64,000 nucleotides of DNA, from contig NZ_JAUSQZ010000001.1 of NCBI RefSeq assembly GCF_030811555.1, positions 2,601,241-2,665,240 on the forward strand, given 5' to 3'. The stretch's first letter is position 1, and each line of letters opens with the position of its first letter. Positions 25,140-34,227 of this stretch are shown here, piece by piece. Both the position numbers and the translations under genes were made by a program. The DNA is from Kineosporia succinea (GTDB lineage: Bacteria; Actinomycetota; Actinomycetes; Actinomycetales; Kineosporiaceae). The notes under the pieces were generated by a model that saw only the letters and a list, made by a program, of their open reading frames with translations, had not been told where the DNA came from and ran no database searches.

Positions 25140-26534
25140 ATGTCGCAGACCCAGGCACCCGAGGCACCAAAGCGCCGAGATCGCACGCATTTCCTCTACA
25201 TAGCGGTGATCGCGGCCGTCGTCGCCGGTGCGATCGTCGGCCTGGTCTTCCCCGACTTCGGCGCCGACCTCAAGCCTCTGGGCACCGGCTTCGTGGCCCT
25301 GATCAAGATGATGATCTCGCCGATCATCTTCTGCACGATCGTCCTGGGTGTCGGCTCGATCCGGGAGGCCGCGAAGGTCGGCAAGGTCGGTGGCCTGACC
25401 CTGGCCTACTTCATCACGATGTCGACGATCGCCCTGATCGTGGGCCTGGTCGTGGGCAACTTCCTGCACCCGGGTTCCGGTCTGGACCTGAGCGGGCTGG
25501 AGGGCTCGGGCGCGGCCGCCGCCGGCAGCACCGAGGCCGAGACCACCACCGACTTCATCCTGGGCATCATCCCCACCACCATCGTCTCGGCCCTGACCGA
25601 GGGCGAGGTGCTGCAGACGCTGCTCGTGGCCCTGCTCGTCGGCTTCGCCGTGCAGCAGCTGGGCTCGACCGGCCAGTCGGTGCTCAACGCGGTCAGCGTG
25701 ATCCAGAAGCTGGTCTTCCGGGTGCTGAGCATGATCATGTGGCTCGCCCCGGTCGGTGCCTTCGGCGCGATCGCGGCGGTGGTCGGCGCGACCGGCACGG
25801 ACGCCCTGGTCAGCCTGGCCCGGATCATGTTCGCCTTCTACATCACCTGCGCGATCTTCGTGTTCGTGTTCCTCGGCCTGCTGCTGCGGGTGACCACCGG
25901 GATCAACATCTTCTCGCTGCTCAAGTACCTGGGCCGGGAGTTCCTGCTGATCGTGTCCACGTCCTCGTCCGAGTCGGCCCTGCCGCGGCTCATCGCGAAG
26001 ATGGAGCACCTGGGCGTCTCCAAGCCGGTCGTGGGCATCACCGTTCCCACCGGCTACTCGTTCAACCTGGACGGCACGGCCATCTACCTGACCATGGCGT
26101 CGCTGTTCATCGCCGAGGCGCTGGGTGACCCGCTGAGCATCGGTGAGCAGTTCGCGCTGCTGGGCTTCATGATCATCGCCTCGAAGGGTGCGGCGGGGGT
26201 GACCGGCGCCGGCATCGCGACCCTGGCCGGTGGCCTGCAGTCGCACCGCCCCGACCTGGTCGACGGCGTCGGCCTGATCGTCGGCATCGACCGGTTCATG
26301 TCCGAGGCCCGCGCTGTCACCAACTTCGCGGGCAACGCCGTCGCGACCGTCATCATCGGCACCTGGGTCGGCGAGTTCGACAAGGAGACGGCGCTGCGCA
26401 CCTTCCGCGGCGAGAACCCGTTCGACGAGCAGACTCTCGTGGACGACCACGGCGCCCCGGTGGTTCACGGCGGCGAAAGTGCTGCAACCAAGGACGTTTC
26501 GGTGACCGATCAGTCGGCGAAGGTTTCCGTCTGA
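25140..26534 (+). CDS. dctA: Dicarboxylate/cation symporter, DctA family
   Basis: A member of the dicarboxylate/amino acid:cation symporter (DAACS) family with the family membrane helices. It has the substrate/ion site motifs STSSSESALPRLI and VPTGYSFNLDGTAIYLTMASLFIA, then FMIIASKGAAGVTGAGI and the GIDRFMSEARAVTNFAGNAVAT helix. These motifs are those of DctA/GltP transporters that take up C4-dicarboxylates or glutamate with protons or sodium. I start at the ATG giving MSQTQAPE because AGGAGG lies six bases upstream; an earlier in-frame ATG lacks one. The adjacent CitAB-type kinase and regulator favour C4-dicarboxylate. Confidence 0.93.
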   Translation: MSQTQAPEAPKRRDRTHFLYIAVIAAVVAGAIVGLVFPDFGADLKPLGTGFVALIKMMISPIIFCTIVLGVGSIREAAKVGKVGGLTLAYFITMSTIALIVGLVVGNFLHPGSGLDLSGLEGSGAAAAGSTEAETTTDFILGIIPTTIVSALTEGEVLQTLLVALLVGFAVQQLGSTGQSVLNAVSVIQKLVFRVLSMIMWLAPVGAFGAIAAVVGATGTDALVSLARIMFAFYITCAIFVFVFLGLLLRVTTGINIFSLLKYLGREFLLIVSTSSSESALPRLIAKMEHLGVSKPVVGITVPTGYSFNLDGTAIYLTMASLFIAEALGDPLSIGEQFALLGFMIIASKGAAGVTGAGIATLAGGLQSHRPDLVDGVGLIVGIDRFMSEARAVTNFAGNAVATVIIGTWVGEFDKETALRTFRGENPFDEQTLVDDHGAPVVHGGESAATKDVSVTDQSAKVSV

Positions 26535-26550
26535 GTCGGTTTCGACTGAC

Positions 26551-26588
26551 GGAAGGGCCGGAGGGGATGAATCCTCTCCGGCCCTTCC
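26551..26588 (+). terminator. dctA terminator
   Basis: GGAAGGGCCGGAGGGGAT pairs with ATCCTCTCCGGCCCTTCC with one G-T, starting 17 bases past the stop and followed by TCTTT. A clear intrinsic terminator. Confidence 0.8.
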
Positions 26589-26703
26589 TCTTTGGGCACT
26601 CCTGGGGCACATGGGCCAAACGGTCCAGTTGAGCCCGGGGTGAAGGGTTGCTCTTTGGATTGGAGTAGAGCGTCGCTCTTGTCCGGTTCGTACCGTGCTT
26701 GTC

Positions 26704-27951
26704 ATGGGACGCAGATTCAACTCTCCCCCCGGGTGGCCGGAGCCCCCGCGGGACTGGCTGCCGCCGCGGGGGTGGCAACCGCAACCGCAATGGCCGACCC
26801 CGCCGTTCGGGTGGCAGTACTTCGTCGATGAGCCGACGGGGGACGACCGGACCGGTTCGGGGGTGACGTCACCGGATCGGGTCTCACGGGGGTGGACCCG
26901 ATCCGAGCCCGACGTCGCTCGTGAGGTCCCCTTGGACACCCCCCTGGACACCCCCCTGGACACCGCCTCGGACGCCGGCCGGGATGCTCGCGCGGACGCT
27001 CATCTCGACGCTCATCTCGACGCCACGGACGGCGTCAGCGTGGATCCGGTCGGCTGGGCCGAGCGCTCGGACTGGCTGCGGGAGCTGCGGGCCGGGGGTT
27101 CGCTGCCGGCCGAGGACGAGTGCGTGCCGGAGTACGAGCTGGGTTCGGTGAGCTGGTCGTCGGCCGAGGCCAATCGCGGCGACGTGTCCGACTGGCTCGA
27201 CCGCTTCTACGGCGAGGCTGACCGCGACGACCCGCAGGGCACGGACGAGGAGCGTCACCCGTCGCACCTGGCGGACGACCCGGGCCGGTTCCGTGAGCCG
27301 GTCGCGCCGCGGGCCCACTGTGCGCCTCGTAAGTCCTGGTACACCCGCAGGCGCCTGGTGGTGCCGGTGGTCGTGCTGGTCGGCCTGGCCGGGTTCGGTC
27401 TGGGGCGCAGTGCCTGGGAGAACATCGGCCCCGGCGAGCAGGTGCTGCTGACCGACCCGCCGCTGTTGCCCGGTCAGAAGGGTCCGGACGGTCTGGTGAG
27501 CCTGTCCGCGGGCACGAAGAGCACCCCGTCGTCGAGCAGGGGCGAGCTCCGCTCGGACGTGAGCGCCGAGCCCACCCCGACCGCGCCGGCCGTCCCCACC
27601 GGTGACCGGAAGCCCAAGGCGGCGGATCCGGACCCGGGCGCCACCGCGTCCCCCAGTTCGACCGGACGACTCGGGAAGGCGCAGACGCGCCGGGACGAGA
27701 CCGCCCCGTCCACCGACCGCACCGCCCGCCCGGAGCGCACGAACCGGGGACGGCAGGGCGAGAACCCGCGTCCCGACGACGCCGGACGCGAGTGCGACCC
27801 GAACTACGCCCGGGCCTGCGTGCCGATCGCGATGGACGTCGACTGCGAGGGCAGCGGCGGTGACGGCCCCGCGTTCCTGGGCCGCCGGGCCCGGGTGGTG
27901 GGCGCGGACATCTACCACTTGGACTCGAACGGGGACGGCTGGGCGTGCTGA
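26704..27951 (+). CDS. Membrane protein with C-terminal Excalibur calcium-binding-like domain
   Basis: The 415-residue protein has a Pro/Trp-rich N-terminus (PPGWPEPPRDWLPPRGW, then PTPPFGWQYF), a DTPLDTPL direct repeat plus DAHL repeats near residues 80-100, one membrane helix after KSWYTRRRL, and a disordered Pro/Thr/Ser spacer. The C-terminal motif (RECDPNYARACVPI, DVDCEGSGGDGP, then DSNGDGWAC) matches the Excalibur domain, a short calcium-loop motif linked to surface proteins. I start at the ATG giving MGRRFNS. Outward display of the Excalibur part is inferred. Ligands unknown. Confidence 0.8.
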   Translation: MGRRFNSPPGWPEPPRDWLPPRGWQPQPQWPTPPFGWQYFVDEPTGDDRTGSGVTSPDRVSRGWTRSEPDVAREVPLDTPLDTPLDTASDAGRDARADAHLDAHLDATDGVSVDPVGWAERSDWLRELRAGGSLPAEDECVPEYELGSVSWSSAEANRGDVSDWLDRFYGEADRDDPQGTDEERHPSHLADDPGRFREPVAPRAHCAPRKSWYTRRRLVVPVVVLVGLAGFGLGRSAWENIGPGEQVLLTDPPLLPGQKGPDGLVSLSAGTKSTPSSSRGELRSDVSAEPTPTAPAVPTGDRKPKAADPDPGATASPSSTGRLGKAQTRRDETAPSTDRTARPERTNRGRQGENPRPDDAGRECDPNYARACVPIAMDVDCEGSGGDGPAFLGRRARVVGADIYHLDSNGDGWAC

Positions 27952-28069
27952 TCCGGTCGCGCTCCGCGACGAAGCGGGCGGATCGGGTGCTGCCGTGACG
28001 CCTGGCGTTAACCGATTTCGTACTTCGGCCGGGAAGACGCTAAGGTAGAGCCCGTTCCCAAGGGAACAA

Positions 28070-28142
28070 GCGCCCGTAGCTCAACGGATAGAGCATCTGA
28101 CTACGGATCAGAAGGTTAGGGGTTCGAATCCCTTCGGGCGCA
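28070..28142 (+). tRNA. tRNA-Arg (anticodon ACG)
   Basis: A complete cloverleaf: 7-bp acceptor stem GCGCCCG/CGGGCGC with discriminator A, the D-arm AGCTCAACGGATAGAGC, anticodon loop CTACGGA giving ACG, and a T-arm GGGTTCGAATCCC. CCA is not encoded. It stays intact after integration because the element carries an identical 3' end. It is the attachment site of the AICE. Confidence 0.97.
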
Positions 28143-28172
28143 CTCGTTGAGACAGCGACGAAACCGGCCCTG
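28104..28172 (+). repeat. attL, 69-bp direct repeat in the tRNA
   Basis: Sixty-nine bases identical to 42823-42891, beginning in the anticodon arm and running past the 3' end of the tRNA. Identity continues with two substitutions to 28214, for 111 bases in all, including the tRNA terminator. Both substitutions are in the terminator loop. Confidence 0.95.
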
Positions 28173-28209
28173 GTCTGCGGAAACGCATCGATCGGGGCCG
28201 GTTTCGTTT
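28159..28209 (+). terminator. tRNA-Arg terminator
   Basis: CGAAACCGGCCC and GGGCCGGTTTCG form a 12-bp stem around a 24-base loop, followed by TTTG. A second copy of the same stem lies at the other end of the element (42878-42928). Confidence 0.75.
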
Positions 28210-28214
28210 GGCAG

Positions 28215-28500
28215 TGCTGAGCAAGATCACCCGCAGGTTACCCGCAGGATTGGATCGTCTTCCTTCGCGGTGAACCGCCCTTGCCACACGCAGAACCGGG
28301 CGGGCGCCACAGCGACCGAGAGCGCTCACACAACTCGAGGCTGGATCATGTGAGCCTGCCAGCCGATCATCGCCTCGGTCGCACACAGGCACCCACTGGT
28401 CCACATGAGTGGACGGCGTCCGATGGGGTCTTCAGCAGAGGCTCCTTGCCGACTAACGTCGGACGCGTAGAGCCTGGGGTCGTGGAGGGGAGTTCTTCGC
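28215..28500. other. Non-coding left end of the element
   Basis: About 285 bases between the attL repeat and the first cargo gene. I find no gene, RNA or strong hairpin here. Frames that appear open on the minus strand only read through the tRNA region. Confidence 0.5.
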
Positions 28501-29148
28501 ATGGCCTGGAATGAGCAAGGCAACCCCATTGCAACATTTATGGGAGGATATCTATCTCCGGAAATATATGAGAACTCCCCCGCATCGATGATTGTCTCAT
28601 ACAGGGGAGGATTACCTTTTGAGGCTCCCGGCAGAACACATGCATACTACCTTCTGATTCGCACCGAGGGATTCTATCTTCACTGCACCGAATCTCGTAC
28701 AGGATTAACACTCAAAGGGAATCAAATCGGGGTTCTATCGGCCCCCTGGAACACGCTGGACGCCTTCCATCTGAACTCCGGGCAGGCCACCCGGGCCCAT
28801 CTTCCCGCACTGGCTGCTTTCGGAGTCTTGGGGCTTGCCACAAGACGTGAGCCTGGCACCTACCTAGAAGTATCCGTTTCTGGATATACCGCCCTACTCT
28901 ATTCGAGTATCGCCGTGCACAAACTTCGCGTTCTCTTCCTTGGATATGTGGGGAAATATTGCCCCCAGGAGCGTCATAAATTCTTCGCAAACGGTTCTCC
29001 GCTCGCTGGTGCGCGCAATGAGGTTCCCTCAGCCCCTTTAGCAAGCGTTTCGCAACGACTTAGAGACTTGACCGCCCTGCATGAAGACGGCCTGATCAGC
29101 GACGAGGAGTTTGCAAAAAAGCGAAGGGCGCTCATGGATCTTCTTTAG
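28501..29148 (+). CDS. SHOCT-domain cargo protein
   Basis: A 215-residue soluble protein ending in a SHOCT-type short helix pair (LRDLTALHEDGLISDEEFAKKRRALMDLL), a motif found at the end of many otherwise unrelated proteins. The first ~170 residues, rich in aromatic and beta-type residues (SYRGGLPFE, THAYYLLIRTEGFYLHC), are not recognised and may fold as a PH-like beta domain. GC is visibly lower than the flanking chromosome and codon use is mixed, so it is recent cargo. It is convergent with the integrase gene 22 bases away. Confidence 0.8.
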   Translation: MAWNEQGNPIATFMGGYLSPEIYENSPASMIVSYRGGLPFEAPGRTHAYYLLIRTEGFYLHCTESRTGLTLKGNQIGVLSAPWNTLDAFHLNSGQATRAHLPALAAFGVLGLATRREPGTYLEVSVSGYTALLYSSIAVHKLRVLFLGYVGKYCPQERHKFFANGSPLAGARNEVPSAPLASVSQRLRDLTALHEDGLISDEEFAKKRRALMDLL

Positions 29149-29170
29149 GCGGACTGAAGAATGGCCTGAA

Positions 29171-30340
29171 TCAACTTTCGCCGTCATAAAGTTTTGAAAC
29201 TGCTCGCACCCGTTCGATGCTTCCTAAAACAGCGGCGGCACGTACCGTTCCATGACTTCGACCGAAGTAAGTATCTTGCGTAATGCTCACACGCTTGTGG
29301 CCGAGCTGGTCCGCGATCTCGCGGACGGTGAGGCCGCCCTCGTCGAGCAGGGTCGCCGTCGTCTTTCGGAACGTGTGCGTAGTCACCCAGTCAAAGCCGA
29401 GCTTGTCCAACGCCTCGCGAACATCGGCGTTGGTGTTGGACCGTTCCCGGAGCTTGCCTCGCTGCGACGGGAAGATCAGGTCCAAGTCGGTTTCGGCGAC
29501 CTCGCGGGCCTTTAGGACGGCGACCAGCCATGCGGGCAGGTGGAGCTGGCGCCAACCGCTGTGGGTTTTCGGCTTCGGCTGAAGGATCAGGCCTACGCCC
29601 TTGGCACGTACGACCGTCGCGCGGACCTCTACCGTGGCTGCCTTCAGGTCCAAGGCAGGTGCAGTGATGGCGATCGTCTCGCCGATGCGTAGGCCAGTGC
29701 CCAGCATGAAGTCGACGATGGCGGGCAGGTCTCGGGCAACGGCTTCCGGGTCGGCCGCGAGGCCGGCGCGGATCTTGCGCACCTCGTCGAGTGACAGGGC
29801 GCGGGCGTCCTTCTTCGCGATCGTGATCTTGGAGGTGTCCCGCACGGGGTTGTGCTTGATCGCGTCGTGCCGCGCGGCCAGGCCCACCAGGCCGTTCAGC
29901 ACGGTCTTGGCATGCTTCGCCGCAGAGGGGCCGGCCGATGTCTTCACTGAGGTCAGGAAGCGGTCGCAGACGCCTACGGTCAGCTCTCGCACCTGGAGCA
30001 GGCCGACACCTGGGACGACGTGTATGCGCATCGCGTCGTCGTAGGCGTCGAGCGTCGTTACGGCGCGGCCTTCTTCGCGGATCTGAGCCAGCCAGAGTGC
30101 GCCCACATCCCGAACGCGGGTCTCTGGGGTGACCTCGCCCACCCGGCCGGCCCGAGACCGGGTGAGCAGGTACTCCTTCAAGGCCGTCTCGGCTTTCGCC
30201 GCTGAGGCGCCGCGACGTTCCACACGGCGCGTCTGGCCGTCGAAGTCACGGAACAGGGTGTCCGCCATCCACCATTTCGGGCCGAGCTGGGTACGCCGTA
30301 TGTTGCCCCACGTTCCCAGTGGCAGAGGCGGGCGTCCCAT
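29171..30340 (-). CDS. int: Tyrosine recombinase / AICE integrase
   Basis: A 389-residue phage-type integrase. It has an N-terminal Arm-binding part (starting MGRPPLPLGTWGNIRR), a SAM-like core-binding domain (VRDVGALWLAQIREEGRAVTTLDAYDDAMR), and a catalytic domain with Arg in GTGLRIGE, the HTFRKTTATLLDEGG box with HxxR, then QLGHKRVSITQDTYFGR with the final His and nucleophile Tyr. It should catalyse recombination between the tRNA-Arg 3' end and the circular element. The ATG overlaps the excisionase stop by one base (TAATG), so the two are coupled. The gene faces the attL end. Confidence 0.95.
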   Translation of the reverse strand: MGRPPLPLGTWGNIRRTQLGPKWWMADTLFRDFDGQTRRVERRGASAAKAETALKEYLLTRSRAGRVGEVTPETRVRDVGALWLAQIREEGRAVTTLDAYDDAMRIHVVPGVGLLQVRELTVGVCDRFLTSVKTSAGPSAAKHAKTVLNGLVGLAARHDAIKHNPVRDTSKITIAKKDARALSLDEVRKIRAGLAADPEAVARDLPAIVDFMLGTGLRIGETIAITAPALDLKAATVEVRATVVRAKGVGLILQPKPKTHSGWRQLHLPAWLVAVLKAREVAETDLDLIFPSQRGKLRERSNTNADVREALDKLGFDWVTTHTFRKTTATLLDEGGLTVREIADQLGHKRVSITQDTYFGRSHGTVRAAAVLGSIERVRAVSKLYDGES

Positions 30341-30525
30341 TAGGCAATCTTCTCCGCCGTGATGTCGTCGAACCAGGCGACGACGTCTTCGGGCTTGAAC
30401 CGCAGGTGCTTGCCGACCCGTCGGCCGGCCGGACCGTAGCCACGCGTGCGCCACTGGTAGACCGTCGCCACCGGCACGCCCAGGTACTCCGCGACATCCA
30501 CGGTGGTCCAAAGCTTCGGAATCAC
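30340..30525 (-). CDS. xis: Excisionase, MerR-like helix-turn-helix
   Basis: A 61-residue DNA-binding protein made almost wholly of a MerR-like winged helix (KLWTTVDVAEYLGVPVATVYQWRTRGYGPAGRRVGKHLRFKPEDVVAWFDD), the standard AICE excisionase type. I start at the GTG two bases after the rep stop, because the open frame upstream is only the shadow of rep. Its stop overlaps the integrase ATG, so excision functions are made together with Int. Confidence 0.88.
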   Translation of the reverse strand: MIPKLWTTVDVAEYLGVPVATVYQWRTRGYGPAGRRVGKHLRFKPEDVVAWFDDITAEKIA

Positions 30526-30527
30526 AG

Positions 30528-32306
30528 TTAAGCAACACCTTTCATGTCGTTGGTCTTCGGAGAGAGCGCAGGGGACGGGGGTGGCCCGTTGCCTTCCTTG
30601 GCGGCGTCGTAGGCCGCGCGCCAGGTCTGGCGTTGGCTGATGGCGTGCAGGAGCCGCGTAGACAACGGTGGGAGTTCGTTGGGGTTGACGGGTTCCCAGA
30701 CGTAGCGGTCCGCTGTCTTGTCGCCCTTGGTGGCGTCGGGGCTCTCCGGGTCGACGCCGAGGAGGGCCAGGACGAAGGCGCGGCGTTCGTGACGGTGGTC
30801 GGTGAGGGTTTTGCCGGACCATTTGCGGCTGACGAGGACGCGTCGGCCCCCATAGCCGAGGTTTTCGCGGCGGTGGGCCTTGCTCTTGCAGGAGCCGGGG
30901 ATCATGCCGGGGCGGGCATTCTTAGGCTGGATGCCGTAGCGCAGCCAGTTTGTGCAGCCCGGGGAGCACGGCTCGTAGCGCAGGGCGGTGACGAGGCGAT
31001 CGATGTGGGCGGTCACCGCGGCTTCGGCGTCGGCGCCGTGGGCGGTGCCCATCGATTTCGTGAGGTATTTGGCCAGGTAGCCCACGCGTCGGTCGGCGTC
31101 CGGGGAGCCCGCGAGCAGGCCTTGAATGTCGGACTGGGTGCCGAATCGGACGACGTGCTGAGGTTCGAGGTCGTCGTCGGTGTCGAGGTCGTCGAGGGCT
31201 TCTTCCCAGGTGGGAAGGATTGCGGCCGTGGTGGGGTCGAGGTAGCCGGCGCCTTCCGTGGTGGGCATTCCTGCGAGGTCGAGGGCGTCGCCCTCTTCGT
31301 CCCAGACCGGGAGTTCGTCTTCGCGGATGTAGACGGGGGTGTCGGCGGCCGGCCACCAGACCTGGTGGTAGGTGGCGGCGATGACCTGGCGGACGAGGGC
31401 CCGGGGAATGGTGCCTCGCACGGCGATGTGGGCGTGGGGTGCCAGGCGGCGCTGGGGTTCGACGGTGGCGAAGTATTGGACGTCGAAACCGGCTACGCGG
31501 CGGAGGTTCTGGACGAGGCGGTCCATGAGGCGGGGGAAGTGGATGGCGTCTCGGGCGGCGCGGCGGTAGTCGTAGCGGCCCGGGTCGAGGGGGACGCCCT
31601 TGCGGTCGACGCGTCCGTAGGACGGGAGCGTGACCGTGATGAACATCGAAGGCCGGTAGACCTTACCCTCGTGGCCGGTGAACGTCTGCCCGACCGTGGT
31701 CTTGGCCATCACCCGGCGCGGCAGGTCGGGAGCGTCCTGACGGCGACGGGTCGAGCGCTTGCGGCGGGCGGTCTCCGGGGGCTGGCGTTCCAGGCGTCCG
31801 CGCACGCCCAGCTCGCCCAGTTCGGTGTCGATGGCCTCCAGGGCCTCGCCGGCTGCCTCTGCGGCGTCGGTGTCGCCGAGGTCGAGGAAGTTGTCCCGGG
31901 CGGCGGTGACGTCGGCTCGGATGGTGACCAGGTCTTGCTGGGGATCGGTGGACAGGTCTTCGTCGGGGATGGGGTCGGTCTCGGCGTGCCATCCGGCGCG
32001 GCACTGGTGCATGCGCAGGCGGCGGGCGCGTTCGGCGCAGGAGGGGCACTTGCTTTCGAGGGTGGCGCCGCAGGGGACGTCGACGAGGGTGACTTCGCCG
32101 GTGTGGGTGTCGGTGACGCGCTGGGTGATGGGGCGCACGCAGACGCCGTGGGCGATGGCGACGTCTTCGGCGACGTGCAGCGCGACGGGCATGCGGGCTC
32201 GTTCGGCGCGGCTGTTGCGGGTCAGGTTGGAGATCGAGGCGGTCGCGGGTCGCATCGGGTGGCCGAGGTTCTCAGCGACCGTGCGCGCGCTGGCAGGGGT
32301 GGTCAT
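30528..32306 (-). CDS. Replication initiator, HUH (RepSA-like) type
   Basis: A 592-residue rolling-circle initiator. The two-His HUH motif is in APHAHIAVRG near residue 290, preceded by FITVTLPSYG (the strand motif). The likely nucleophile Tyr motif is in GYLAKYLTKS near residue 408. The N-terminal half has a CPSCAERARRLRMHQC zinc-binding-like stretch. This is the pSAM2 RepSA type, nicking a double-strand origin so that the excised element can replicate. I start at the ATG giving MTTPASART, which overlaps the upstream gene stop by four bases. The origin itself is not identified. Confidence 0.9.
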   Translation of the reverse strand: MTTPASARTVAENLGHPMRPATASISNLTRNSRAERARMPVALHVAEDVAIAHGVCVRPITQRVTDTHTGEVTLVDVPCGATLESKCPSCAERARRLRMHQCRAGWHAETDPIPDEDLSTDPQQDLVTIRADVTAARDNFLDLGDTDAAEAAGEALEAIDTELGELGVRGRLERQPPETARRKRSTRRRQDAPDLPRRVMAKTTVGQTFTGHEGKVYRPSMFITVTLPSYGRVDRKGVPLDPGRYDYRRAARDAIHFPRLMDRLVQNLRRVAGFDVQYFATVEPQRRLAPHAHIAVRGTIPRALVRQVIAATYHQVWWPAADTPVYIREDELPVWDEEGDALDLAGMPTTEGAGYLDPTTAAILPTWEEALDDLDTDDDLEPQHVVRFGTQSDIQGLLAGSPDADRRVGYLAKYLTKSMGTAHGADAEAAVTAHIDRLVTALRYEPCSPGCTNWLRYGIQPKNARPGMIPGSCKSKAHRRENLGYGGRRVLVSRKWSGKTLTDHRHERRAFVLALLGVDPESPDATKGDKTADRYVWEPVNPNELPPLSTRLLHAISQRQTWRAAYDAAKEGNGPPPSPALSPKTNDMKGVA

Positions 32307-32722
32307 CGGCGTCCTTTCAGCCAGGGCAGCCAGTCGGGCAGGTGAGCGATGCGGGCGCGCGGGTCGACGATGTGGCGCAGGGCATGGACGCGGATGGCGT
32401 CGACCGCCTCGGCGTGGAGCGCGGTGTCTTCCCAGGGGCAGGCGGTGCAGCGCACCCGCAACGGACGGTCGGTCAGCGCGGCCGGCGCCAAGGAAAAGGT
32501 GACCCCGACATCGGTGACGATCGAGCCGACGGGCGGTAGGAACGTCCATTGTTGGGGCCACAAGTGATCTGTCTCAGTGGCACTTTCGGTGTGATCGGCG
32601 TGCGTCATGGGCTGTGGACGGGGGACGGCTTCGGCGTCGGCCGAGTCGTTCTGCCCGGTGGCGTTGGGGGTGGGGTCGGGTTCTGGCATGGCCGTGTCAG
32701 AGGTGGCTGGGGTGTCGCTCAC
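32303..32722 (-). CDS. AICE protein of unknown function with CxxC-H-H motif
   Basis: A 139-residue protein between tra and rep, overlapping both by four bases, so it is co-translated with them. The first 50 residues are acidic and Pro/Thr-rich, probably disordered. The rest includes RCTACPWEDTALHAEAVDAIRVHALRHI, a two-Cys two-His spacing that could bind zinc. It resembles small linker genes common in pSAM2-type elements but I cannot name a family. Confidence 0.75.
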   Translation of the reverse strand: MSDTPATSDTAMPEPDPTPNATGQNDSADAEAVPRPQPMTHADHTESATETDHLWPQQWTFLPPVGSIVTDVGVTFSLAPAALTDRPLRVRCTACPWEDTALHAEAVDAIRVHALRHIVDPRARIAHLPDWLPWLKGRR

Positions 32723-34227
32723 GCGTCGTCACCGTCGTCCTTGTGCTGGTTGATGACATCGCGCAGTTCGATGCGCAGGGGCGGTTCTGTGTCGGTGTCG
32801 GGAAGGGGCGTCCAGTCGGTGTTTTCGGGGGACGGCCAGTGGGAGGCCATGTCGACGATGTCGTCGTCCGAGAGGTAGGAGAAGCGGATGCGGACCGGTT
32901 CGTGGGCGCCCTCGACGTGGACGTAGGCGATGCCGGGCAGGCTGGCGGGGATGAGGTGGCAGGCCGCGCCGCGTTCGAGGGCGCCGTCGCCCAGGACCAT
33001 GTCGACGTGGGAGTCCTCGGACAGCCGCAGCGCGATGCGGTAGGTGAACAGGTCGCGGAAGGGCAGGACGTCCTTGCGCGGGTCCTGTAGGGCCGCGACG
33101 ACGCTGTAGCCGACGGCGCGTCCCTGGGAGAGCAGGACTTGCAGGGCGGCAGCGACTTTGAGCTTGATGTCTTTCGGTGCGTAGGCGGTCAGGAACGCGA
33201 GTTCGTCGATGAGGATGACTTCGAGTGGGTCGGTGGTGGAGGGGGTGAAGACGCGTACGCCAGCGGCTTTCAGGCGTCGCTTGCGGTCGTTCATGTCGGC
33301 CACGGCCTGTTCAAGCAGGGCGACCAAGTCGGCCAGGTCTTCGTCGGCGTACTCGGCGAACAAGGCACGGCCGGGAAACAGTTCCATGCCGCCCTTGGGA
33401 TCCACGCCACGCAGCCGGACCGTTCCCGCCGCGACCGCCGGAGCCAGCGCCTTGAGCGTCGACCACACCGCCGAGCCCTTACCCGCGCCGGAGGCACCCA
33501 CGATCAGGACGTGACGACCGCGCAGGCACAGCCGGAACACCTCGCCGTCTTCGCCGAGGGCCACAGGCAGGGCGTCCAGAGCGGGCAGGGGTGCCGGGTC
33601 GAGCGGGACGACCAGGCGTCGCAGCGGGTCTTTGGAGTAGAAGAGGACGCGGACGCGGCCGGGGCCGTCTTCGATGACGCTGCACCGGTGGGCGCCGTAC
33701 ACGTGTCGCAGGCCCTCAGCTCTGGCCGCCACATCGGCCGGCGTCTGACCGTGGAGCAGGCGCAGGTGCAGGGCGTCGACGACGCGCGTGGAGCGGACGC
33801 GGGTGACGGCGGGCACGTAGACCTGCCGGTCCGGGGTCATGCGGGTCAGGCCGGTGCCGTCCATGGCCGGGTGCCACAGGCGCCGGTATTTCGTCCACCA
33901 CCGCCACACTCCACGGCAGGGCTGAGTGACCGCCACATCGAACGAGGCCGGCCATCGGTAGGCCCAGACCAGGCCCAGCAGCAGCCACCAGGTCAGGGCC
34001 GTGAGGGCGACCAGGCCGTTGAATCGCTGCCAGATGATCAGCAGGACCAGCGTGGGCAGGGACAGGCCCCAGTAGGTGATGGCCCACTTGACCAGCGCCG
34101 ATGTGCCCTTGAGGAGGTGCCGGCCGAGGAAGAGCGGGATGGTAACCCACAGCGGGACGACGTAGCGCTGTTTCGTGGTCAGGCCCGTGCCTGCCAGGTC
34201 TTCGACGCGTGTTCCGTTGACCAGCAT
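32719..34227 (-). CDS. tra: TraB/FtsK-SpoIIIE-type DNA translocase (conjugation)
   Basis: A 502-residue motor of the kind that moves double-stranded DNA between mycelial cells in AICEs (TraSA/TraB). Two or three membrane helices lie in residues 25-95 (KWAITYWGLSLPTLVLLIIW and WWLLLGLVWAYRW). Walker A is GASGAGKGSA near residue 243 and Walker B VILIDELAF near residue 337, followed by the QGRAVGYSVVAALQDPRKDV region. It is the only transfer-type protein seen; no relaxase is needed in this mechanism. Confidence 0.92.
   Translation of the reverse strand: MLVNGTRVEDLAGTGLTTKQRYVVPLWVTIPLFLGRHLLKGTSALVKWAITYWGLSLPTLVLLIIWQRFNGLVALTALTWWLLLGLVWAYRWPASFDVAVTQPCRGVWRWWTKYRRLWHPAMDGTGLTRMTPDRQVYVPAVTRVRSTRVVDALHLRLLHGQTPADVAARAEGLRHVYGAHRCSVIEDGPGRVRVLFYSKDPLRRLVVPLDPAPLPALDALPVALGEDGEVFRLCLRGRHVLIVGASGAGKGSAVWSTLKALAPAVAAGTVRLRGVDPKGGMELFPGRALFAEYADEDLADLVALLEQAVADMNDRKRRLKAAGVRVFTPSTTDPLEVILIDELAFLTAYAPKDIKLKVAAALQVLLSQGRAVGYSVVAALQDPRKDVLPFRDLFTYRIALRLSEDSHVDMVLGDGALERGAACHLIPASLPGIAYVHVEGAHEPVRIRFSYLSDDDIVDMASHWPSPENTDWTPLPDTDTEPPLRIELRDVINQHKDDGDDA

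Noticed and set aside
24732-26963. A 743-codon minus-strand frame across the dctA gene
   Set aside because: It runs against dctA and into the kinase gene in another frame, has no recognisable domain, and is rich in His, Asp and Gln repeats as expected from reverse reading of a membrane protein.
28108-28404. Minus-strand frame ending RVRPKGFEPLTF, and its twin at the attR side
   Set aside because: These frames read backwards through the tRNA or its copy. Such endings are common mis-annotations at tRNA sites and no gene is supported.
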